From the NCBI GenBank assembly GCA_937897625.1, contig CALCNZ010000147.1, forward strand, positions 1 to 8,145: 8,145 nt of DNA, in the 5' to 3' direction. Below the pieces are notes generated by a model. The model made no database searches. It was not told the DNA's origin and was given only the letters and a program-made list of their open reading frames with translations. The translations under genes and the position numbers were made by a program. Every line of letters begins with the position of its first letter. The first letter of the stretch is position 1. This stretch comes from an uncultured Flavobacteriales bacterium (lineage in GTDB: Bacteria > Bacteroidota > Bacteroidia > Flavobacteriales_D > Sanyastnellaceae). Shown here one piece after another: positions 1-5,169 of the stretch.

Positions 1-747
1 TTTTTTGAACAATCTGTTAGAACCTGAATTGTTCAGGGTACTCAGGAATAACGCGCAAATTCCTAAGGATACTACAAGGAATCCTAACAAAATCCATTTG
101 AAATTCCCACCGTAAAATGCAATGTCTAACCAAGCTATTCCAATACTACCGTTAGCATTTATCTTACTCATATCCGTTTCCAATGCGTTACCTACCAAAT
201 AACATGTAACAAAAATTATACTTAGAGTTATTAGCTTCATGTATAACTCTTTTCTAAATGCATTCAGCAACCATACAGAGATGAGATATGACATAAGCAT
301 ACCAGCAATTGGAGCCACAATGATGAATATTGCCGTTGCTATGACAATGCCGACGTTGATAGCATCAATTCCATAAGCCGCAAGAAAAGCTCCTCCGAAA
401 CCACCAATGAGCGTATGAGAAGATGATGAAGGAATGCCATAGAACCAAGTGAGCAAACTCCAAATGATAGCAGATAGCAATCCGGCTGTAATCAGAGGAA
501 GGGCTGAAACTTCCATCGTATACTTTACATCAACTGTTTTTGCAATTGTGTTTGCAACAGCGTGGTCCTTGAAGATAAAGAACGCTAAGAAATTGAACAT
601 CGCAGCCCAAACTACCGCTTGAAACGGCGTAAGAACCTTAGTTGAAACAATGGTTGCAATAGAATTCGCAGCATCGTGAAATCCATTGATGAAGTCAAAT
701 ATCAGAGCTAATGCTATGACCGCTATGAGTAAGTATGAATACTCCAT
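1..747 (-). CDS. pit: Inorganic phosphate transporter, PiT family (C-terminal part cut by window edge)
   Basis: Integral inner-membrane permease of the Pit/PNT family (PF01384), which takes up phosphate with cations. 249 codons are present and the frame is still open at base 1, so the C-terminal part lies outside the window. The first family signature is at residues 21-31 (NGFHDAANSIA), followed by STKVLTP at 35-41. The second conserved block, GIPSSSSHTLIGG, is at 104-116. Hydrophobic segments lie at about 4-20, 45-60, 82-103, 112-128, 131-160, 171-188 and 217-236. The expected second-half block (SLGHGGNDAQK-like) has not appeared by residue 249. The ATG at 745-747 is chosen because an in-frame stop lies eight codons upstream at 769-771. 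The gene starts 11 bases after the DUF47 gene, a partnership known for Pit systems such as pap-pit of Sinorhizobium, so the two are almost certainly one operon. Family assignment is firm; substrate is inferred from the family. Confidence 0.95.
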   Translation of the reverse strand, partial: MEYSYLLIAVIALALIFDFINGFHDAANSIATIVSTKVLTPFQAVVWAAMFNFLAFFIFKDHAVANTIAKTVDVKYTMEVSALPLITAGLLSAIIWSLLTWFYGIPSSSSHTLIGGFGGAFLAAYGIDAINVGIVIATAIFIIVAPIAGMLMSYLISVWLLNAFRKELYMKLITLSIIFVTCYLVGNALETDMSKINANGSIGIAWLDIAFYGGNFKWILLGFLVVSLGICALFLSTLNNSGSNRLFKK

Positions 748-758
748 TCGATTATGAA

Positions 759-1406
759 TTAAGAGTTTTTAACTAAAATTGATTCCAAAACATTGGCAAC
801 ATCTTCGCACTTATCTGTGGCAATCTCTAAGTTGCTGAGTACCTCTTTGGTTTTAATTAATTCCAAAGGATCAGACGCTTCTGCAAAAAGACGAGCGATA
901 CTTTCATCGAATAAATCATCTGCCTGATTTTCCAACGAATTAATTTTAACAATGGACTCGCGAACGTGCTGAACATTCTTCATGTTGCGCATGTCTTTAA
1001 TTGCTGAGTCTATTTCTGTTACTTGCTTCAATAAAACCTCGCTCATTAAAACCATGGTTTTAGAAAATTCCTTCACGTTGTACAATTGAATCTTTGTAGC
1101 ACAACCATTGATGTAATCTGCGATATCATCGATGCTTGTAGTTAGGGCGTGAATGTCTTCTCTATCAAACGGCGTAATGAAGTTCTCTGAAAGCTCCATG
1201 AAAATTTGATGCGTAATGTCATCACCCTTTTGTTCGAAATCGCGAATCTGACCAATGCACATCGAAATTTGCTGTTGGTCTGTAAGTTGGAACATATGAT
1301 GAAAAACCTTCGCCTGGGCCAAAAGGTTAGCGGTATCCTCTGAAAACAAATCAAAGAACAACGCGTTCTTTGGAACCATAAAAGAAAATAAATTCGAAAT
1401 TTTCAT
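759..1406 (-). CDS. DUF47 / PhoU-like phosphate transport regulator, Pit accessory protein
   Basis: 215-residue cytoplasmic, all-helical protein of the DUF47 family (PF01865, TIGR00153-like), related to PhoU. The length is normal for the family. Two related metal-binding-like motifs are visible: FEQKGDDITHQI at residues 57-68 and LENQADDLFDESI at 158-170. The conserved FITPFDREDIHAL stretch lies at 77-89, followed by SIDDIADYI at 91-99. In the family these acidic motifs bind metal ions. It precedes the Pit transporter by 11 bases, and such proteins are thought to modulate Pit activity or expression; that role is inferred from context. The ATG at 1404-1406 gives the usual family N-terminus (MKISNLFSFMVPK, with 'FFDLF' after it). 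A possible promoter lies in the 89-base gap upstream. Confidence 0.94.
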   Translation of the reverse strand: MKISNLFSFMVPKNALFFDLFSEDTANLLAQAKVFHHMFQLTDQQQISMCIGQIRDFEQKGDDITHQIFMELSENFITPFDREDIHALTTSIDDIADYINGCATKIQLYNVKEFSKTMVLMSEVLLKQVTEIDSAIKDMRNMKNVQHVRESIVKINSLENQADDLFDESIARLFAEASDPLELIKTKEVLSNLEIATDKCEDVANVLESILVKNS

Positions 1407-1431
1407 ATCAATTGATTTAACGCTACAAACT

Positions 1432-1462
1432 AAAATCTACAGTGTTACCTATATGTTAGCAA
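1432..1462 (-). promoter_or_regulatory. Possible Bacteroidota-type promoter of the DUF47-pit operon
   Basis: On the minus strand TTG (1460-1462) is followed after 20 bases by TAGATTTT (1432-1439). This is close to the Bacteroidota pattern of TTTG at -33 and TAnnTTTG at -7 with a 19-21 base spacer; the first T of the -33 box and the final G of the -7 box do not match. Transcription would start about 20 bases before the DUF47 start codon. It is the only gap long enough to separate this pair from the GSCFA gene. AT-rich DNA yields such matches by chance, so confidence is low. Confidence 0.35.
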
Positions 1463-1495
1463 CCCATTGTTTTTTCAACTGTTTTCGAACAATAA

Positions 1496-2260
1496 TCACT
1501 TTTTTCTTAAAAATGCACGACTTACGGCTTGAATAGCTTGTTCGTTCGGATGACAACGGTCTGCTTCATAATAATCGTCGTTGCGAAGAACATCGGTTAC
1601 ATATTCGAAAGATGGGAAGTAATTCAATGCAAATTTCTCACAGAGGTGATGAGCCAATTCTATGCATCGCGCTTTGGTTCTAGCGTTTTCAACGACACCC
1701 ATACGCCAATGCTTTACAGGAGAAACTGTAAAGACAATTTGAATTTCAGGATTGAATAATTGCAATAAACGAATGCATGCTTCCCCAGAAAAACTCATTT
1801 CATTCAATGAAATAATTTCTTGTTGAAACTCTTGTTGCGGCAGACGCTGACAATTCCCGACCAATCCAAAATGCTTGTGCATCCATGCATGCGCAGTGCC
1901 TAAGGTTATTACCAGTGTATCGCAAGCCTTCAACGAATTGTGCAGTTCAACTAAATTCGAATATATTATTTGTTTGAGCTCTTCTTTCGATTCGGCGCGT
2001 AGCATTTTTCCTCCAATGAGGGATTTCCATTTTTCTTCATGAAAAACGAGTTGCATTTCATCTTCGGAGATTTCATTTGCACAGGCATATTTCAACCAGT
2101 TAAAAATGGGAATGGGATGAAACAATGTGCCGAAGACGTTGGAAGTTACCTCGTAGCCTTCTGAGTGGAGATAAGGCATTAAATTGTCTGAAAAACAAGA
2201 GCCCATCAACACAACTCTTTTCCCTGCAATACCCTTCCAATGCTTGAATAAATCTAGCAT
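1496..2260 (-). CDS. GSCFA domain protein (SGNH/PC-esterase-like), compact form
   Basis: 254-residue protein of the GSCFA family (PF08885), a mostly Bacteroidota group resembling SGNH hydrolases and esterases. The name-giving motif is GSCFSDN at residues 20-26, followed by NVFGTLFHP (41-49), VITLGTAHAW (117-126), FTVSPVKHWR (177-186), ENARTKA (191-197), YFPSFEY (214-220) and DRCHPNEQAI (234-243). The D-x-x-H in the last motif (D234, H237) resembles SGNH block V; S21 would be the likely nucleophile. The catalytic assignment is inference, and the family's reaction and substrate are not established. Many relatives are, from memory, over 300 residues; this one lacks part of the N-terminal lead-in and the usual C-terminal tail. 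An in-frame stop five codons upstream of the ATG at 2258-2260 rules out a longer N-terminus. There is no signal peptide. It overlaps the glycosyltransferase gene by 7 bases, suggesting coupled translation and a shared job in glycan modification. Confidence 0.92.
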   Translation of the reverse strand: MLDLFKHWKGIAGKRVVLMGSCFSDNLMPYLHSEGYEVTSNVFGTLFHPIPIFNWLKYACANEISEDEMQLVFHEEKWKSLIGGKMLRAESKEELKQIIYSNLVELHNSLKACDTLVITLGTAHAWMHKHFGLVGNCQRLPQQEFQQEIISLNEMSFSGEACIRLLQLFNPEIQIVFTVSPVKHWRMGVVENARTKARCIELAHHLCEKFALNYFPSFEYVTDVLRNDDYYEADRCHPNEQAIQAVSRAFLRKK

Positions 2261-3228
2261 TTCGCAAGTATTTCAATTTTCTCTTGAGATGCGTTTCCGC
2301 ATTTGAAATGTCCGTGTGGACAAGTCTTCTTTCCATGCAATCCGCAAGGTCTGCATTCCAATTGTTCTTCCGCTTCAATAATTCGTGATCTTTCCGAAAG
2401 AGGACCGAATCCGAATTCAGGAATGGTGGAACAAAAGAATGCCGTAGTAGGCGCGTTCATGGCCGAAGCAAAATGCATGGGCGCACTGTCGTTGACAAAA
2501 TTCATTGCTGCATCGCGCATAAGCGCTGCCGATTCTAAGAAATTAAATTGACCACATAGATTGGTGCAACTCAATTCGTTCGTTCCAATGACTTCTTGGC
2601 AAAGGGTAAAATCTGATTTCGCACCGAGTAAATACACCTGATATTTCTTGGATAATTCAGTGACCAACTGAATGAAATTCGCCTTTGGCCATTGCTTGGT
2701 AAACCAAACAGATGAAGGCGCCACGCACACATACGGCTGGCTTTTGTATTCCGCTACCTTCTCGAAATTTTTCACTGAAGGAAACAACCGCGGAGGAAAA
2801 TCTCCCGGAACAAATTCGCGAAGCAATTCTAAATTTCTGTTTACTTCGTGGAGCCCGTTGTTTACTTCGTGTTTGAACTTCGAACTGAAAGAAAACGAAA
2901 AAGGATTTTCCTCGAAGCCTATTTTCTTTGCCGCACCGCTTCGCCATGTGAGAAAACCTGTTGAAGCGAAACGCTGCAGATTGATTACACAATCGAATTT
3001 TTCTTTTCGAATTTCAGTTCCCAATTGAACTAAATTTCGAAGCTTATTTTGCTGCTTGTTCCAGATCCAAACCCGATCAATGAACGGATTGTTTTCCAAC
3101 AAAGTCTCGTTTCCCTTTCGAACCAAAAAATGAACTTCTGAATTATCCAATTGCGCCAAAGCCTCGGCCATAGGGGTTGCTAGAACCACATCGCCAATGA
3201 ACGCTGTTTGGATAATGAGGAATTTCAT
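2254..3228 (-). CDS. Glycosyltransferase family 9 protein, ADP-heptose:LPS heptosyltransferase-like
   Basis: 324-residue GT-B fold enzyme of glycosyltransferase family 9 (PF01075), the family of WaaC and WaaF, which add sugars to the lipopolysaccharide core at the cytoplasmic face of the inner membrane. The N-terminal motif QTAFIGDVVLATP (residues 7-19) contains the conserved G-D; D13 matches the proposed catalytic base of heptosyltransferases. The donor-binding half shows PYVCVAPSSVWFTKQWP (165-181), YLLGAKSD (199-206), LCGQFNFLESAALM (224-237) and NDSAPMHFASAMNAPTTAFF (246-265). The C-terminus carries a cysteine cluster, C292, C295, C303 and C310. No signal peptide or membrane segment is seen, as expected. 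The donor could be ADP-heptose or another nucleotide sugar; the sequence does not decide. The start codon is one base after the stop of the upstream gene, and the end overlaps the GSCFA gene, so coupled expression is likely. Confidence 0.94.
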   Translation of the reverse strand: MKFLIIQTAFIGDVVLATPMAEALAQLDNSEVHFLVRKGNETLLENNPFIDRVWIWNKQQNKLRNLVQLGTEIRKEKFDCVINLQRFASTGFLTWRSGAAKKIGFEENPFSFSFSSKFKHEVNNGLHEVNRNLELLREFVPGDFPPRLFPSVKNFEKVAEYKSQPYVCVAPSSVWFTKQWPKANFIQLVTELSKKYQVYLLGAKSDFTLCQEVIGTNELSCTNLCGQFNFLESAALMRDAAMNFVNDSAPMHFASAMNAPTTAFFCSTIPEFGFGPLSERSRIIEAEEQLECRPCGLHGKKTCPHGHFKCGNASQEKIEILAKC

Positions 3229-3229
3229 T

Positions 3230-3895
3230 TTATTCGTTAGACAAGACGCTGAGTAAAACCTTCACTGGAATGTAATTTCTTGATATACCATCAAACATAT
3301 TAATGGTCATGTATTCCACGTATACTTCTCTATTCAAATAGATTGAAGGATCTGCTTGAATTTCGTCAGCACCATCGAACCAATACAACCACCAAAATTT
3401 CTCTTCAACTCCTTCTGTATTTATGACAATGTAACGTTGCGTCCCACCTTCTTCACGAACAAATCTACCTACCACTGAACCTGTTTCTGCAACATCCTCT
3501 GCATAATCAGCTTCAACTGCAGCCGCTTCTTCTTCAGTTATCTCGGACTCTTGTTCATTGTTGGCATTTCGCGCAATTACCAAAGAGAGCTCAATGAATT
3601 TCGGACAAGTGGCGCCCAATTTCTTTCCAACTTCAATTCCAATTTGATATCCAGATTCTTGATTGAACTCTTTAATTTTCATCTCTTTCATGAGCGCATC
3701 CATGTTCGCCATAATAGAAGGCGCCATGCACTGACCCAAGAAAAGTTCTGCGTCTTCTGTGGTCATATCCGTTGGAATTTCAGTAGCGTTGATGCAATCG
3801 CATGCTGCATTCGTGACGCGATCAAGAGCCGATTTCTGAGCAATAGAAGCGAGGCCAAACAATGTGGCAAAAAGAACAAGTGTGATTTTTTTCAT
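3230..3895 (-). CDS. Secreted or envelope protein of unknown function
   Basis: I do not recognise this 221-residue protein. It has a clear signal peptide (MKK, hydrophobic stretch about residues 4-18, likely cleavage near A19-Q20), so it should be exported to the periplasm; no lipobox cysteine is present. The mature part has three sections: a helical N-terminal region (about 21-110) with cysteines C32, C34, C56 and C97; a strongly acidic, alanine-rich linker (about 112-138); and a C-terminal region (139-221) rich in aromatic residues and alternating hydrophobic patterns (for example FWWLYWFDG at 167-175), which looks like a small beta-barrel or OB-like fold. The fold is a guess. Four cysteines could form two disulfides or bind a metal. 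The gene lies 11 bases after dapD and one base before the glycosyltransferase, so it is probably expressed with both. The reading frame is open, intact and supported by its tight packing; the function is unknown. Confidence 0.9.
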   Translation of the reverse strand: MKKITLVLFATLFGLASIAQKSALDRVTNAACDCINATEIPTDMTTEDAELFLGQCMAPSIMANMDALMKEMKIKEFNQESGYQIGIEVGKKLGATCPKFIELSLVIARNANNEQESEITEEEAAAVEADYAEDVAETGSVVGRFVREEGGTQRYIVINTEGVEEKFWWLYWFDGADEIQADPSIYLNREVYVEYMTINMFDGISRNYIPVKVLLSVLSNE

Positions 3896-3906
3896 TTGTA
3901 ATTGAA

Positions 3907-4725
3907 TTATACCGCTACGTTGTATTCACGTAACGCTGTGTTTAAGGAAGTTTTTAGATCGGTGCTTTCTTTTCTTTTGCCAATGATTAGTGCACAAGGA
4001 ACTTGAAATTCACCTGCTGGAAATTGTTTGGAGTAACTTCCCGGTATAACCACTGAACGCTCTGGAACTTCTCCGATATAGATGATCGGTTCTTTTCCAG
4101 TTACGTCTACAATTTTAGTTGATTGAGTCAATACTACGTTCGCACCAAGTACTGCCTCTTTACGCACTCTTACTCCTTCCACCACAATACAACGTGAACC
4201 AATAAAACAGTCGTCTTCAATAATTACCGGAGCTGCTTGAACGGGCTCTAATACTCCGCCAATTCCAACTCCTCCACTTAAGTGGACATTCTTTCCAATT
4301 TGTGCGCATGAACCCACTGTAGCCCAAGTGTCCACCATGGTTCCAGCACCAACATAGGCGCCAATGTTCACATATGAAGGCATCATGATAACACCTGCTT
4401 CCAAGTGCGCACCGTAGCGAGCAATTGCATGAGGAACCACACGAACGCCTTGCGCCGCATAGTCTTTTTTCAATTCCATTTTATCATGAAATTCAAACGG
4501 CCCTACTTCAATGGTTTTCATTTCTTGAATTGGGAAATACAAGATTACAGCTTTCTTCACCCAATCGTTTACTTGCCAATCGCCGTTCTCAAGAGGCTCA
4601 GCCACGCGTAATTTCCCTTTATCTATGGCTTCAATAATCTCCCGAATAGCCATTCGGGTTTGTTCACTCTTCAATAATTCTCTGTTCTCCCAAGCCAATT
4701 CGATGGTCTCTTTATGCTGTAACAT
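3907..4725 (-). CDS. dapD: 2,3,4,5-tetrahydropyridine-2,6-dicarboxylate N-succinyltransferase
   Basis: Cytoplasmic enzyme that transfers succinyl from succinyl-CoA to tetrahydrodipicolinate in the succinylase branch of the diaminopimelate/lysine pathway, feeding peptidoglycan and protein synthesis. At 272 residues it matches the usual length (E. coli about 274). After a helical N-terminal domain (1-100), a left-handed beta-helix of hexapeptide repeats runs from about 105 to 225. Highly conserved blocks are MPSYVNIGAYVG (115-126), GTMVDTWATVGSCAQIG (128-144), HLSGGVGIGGVLEP (148-161), DDCFIGSRCIVVEGV (171-185), and at the C-terminus ALIIGKR (245-251) and KTSLNTALR (258-266). All key parts are intact. 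It is the first gene of a four-gene minus-strand group and faces ruvX across 36 bases. Identification is essentially certain. Confidence 0.99.
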   Translation of the reverse strand: MLQHKETIELAWENRELLKSEQTRMAIREIIEAIDKGKLRVAEPLENGDWQVNDWVKKAVILYFPIQEMKTIEVGPFEFHDKMELKKDYAAQGVRVVPHAIARYGAHLEAGVIMMPSYVNIGAYVGAGTMVDTWATVGSCAQIGKNVHLSGGVGIGGVLEPVQAAPVIIEDDCFIGSRCIVVEGVRVRKEAVLGANVVLTQSTKIVDVTGKEPIIYIGEVPERSVVIPGSYSKQFPAGEFQVPCALIIGKRKESTDLKTSLNTALREYNVAV

Positions 4726-4744
4726 GCTTTTGCTATAATTTCGT

Positions 4745-4752
4745 CAAAAATA
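4745..4752 (-). promoter_or_regulatory. Possible -7 promoter element for dapD in the dapD/ruvX divergent gap
   Basis: The minus strand reads TATTTTTG here, a perfect match to the Bacteroidota -7 pattern TAnnTTTG, 19 bases before the dapD start codon. No good TTTG box is found 19-21 bases further upstream; the nearest TTTG is only 13 bases away and lies inside ruvX. On the other strand, TAATTTCG (4736-4743) is a one-mismatch candidate for ruvX. The whole divergent gap is only 36 bases, so promoters for both genes must overlap or extend into the coding sequences. Confidence 0.35.
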
Positions 4753-4761
4753 AGCGAAAAC

Positions 4762-5169
4762 ATGTCAAAGGCATTGGGAATTGATTTTGGGGAAAAGCGC
4801 ACCGGTTTGGCCATTACTGATAGTCTTCGTATTGTGGCTTCGCCGCTGGAAACAGTTCCAACAGAAAAGCTGAAAGCACATTTGATTCAATTGGTTCCGA
4901 AGGAAAAAATTACAACACTTGTTTTGGGCGAAGCGCGCCACGCCGACGATTCAGAAGCTCCTATTACGATTAAGCAAAATGAATTCGCCGATTGGTTAAG
5001 AAAAGAATTTCCACTTATTGAGTTGGTTCGAATAGACGAGCGAAATACCAGTCAGCTTGCAGCAGAAGCACTTTACCAAGGAGGCATGCGCAAAAGTCAA
5101 CGTCAGAAAAAAGAAAACCTCGATAAAGTAAGCGCGGCTATTATCCTGCAATTGTACTTGAATGCTTGA
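4762..5169 (+). CDS. ruvX: RuvX/YqgF family Holliday junction resolvase-like nuclease
   Basis: 135-residue cytoplasmic protein of the YqgF/RuvX family (PF03652), with an RNase H-like fold. Members are putative Holliday-junction resolvases and in E. coli are linked to 16S rRNA 5'-end processing. The first catalytic block is GIDFGEKRTGLA (residues 6-17, D8), the DER-T-S motif is DERNTS (92-97), and the C-terminal acidic block is KENLDKVSAAIILQ (117-130, D121). The usual G-L-P-x motif of the second strand reads LVLGEARH (53-60), so a glutamate (E57) follows the glycine. Length is normal. It is the only plus-strand gene here, starts 36 bases from the divergent dapD, and has an A-rich leader instead of a Shine-Dalgarno sequence. 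Its last 29 bases overlap the end of bshC on the opposite strand. Confidence 0.96.
   Translation: MSKALGIDFGEKRTGLAITDSLRIVASPLETVPTEKLKAHLIQLVPKEKITTLVLGEARHADDSEAPITIKQNEFADWLRKEFPLIELVRIDERNTSQLAAEALYQGGMRKSQRQKKENLDKVSAAIILQLYLNA

Noticed and set aside
1466..1493. Inverted repeat ATTGTT / AACAAT just after the GSCFA stop codon, considered as a terminator
   Set aside because: The stem is AT-rich with a 16-base loop, and no T-tract follows on the minus strand, so it does not look like an intrinsic terminator.
1496..2260. GSCFA gene considered as a pseudogene because it is shorter than many relatives
   Set aside because: All core motifs from GSCF to HPNE are in order in one open frame, and the gene is tightly packed with its neighbour, so a compact intact form is more likely.
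2100..2378. Minus-strand frame of 92 codons across the glycosyltransferase/GSCFA junction, a possible small gene or frameshift remnant
   Set aside because: Both neighbouring frames are intact through this region with family motifs, so this is an out-of-frame shadow.
2672..3028. Plus-strand open frame of 118 codons inside the glycosyltransferase gene
   Set aside because: It is antisense to a clear GT9 coding region with conserved motifs, and its translation shows no domain-like pattern.
3551..3901. Plus-strand open frame of 116 codons antisense to the secreted protein gene
   Set aside because: The minus-strand frame has a signal peptide, sensible composition and operon spacing. The plus-strand product is rich in F, R, H and N in a random-looking way.
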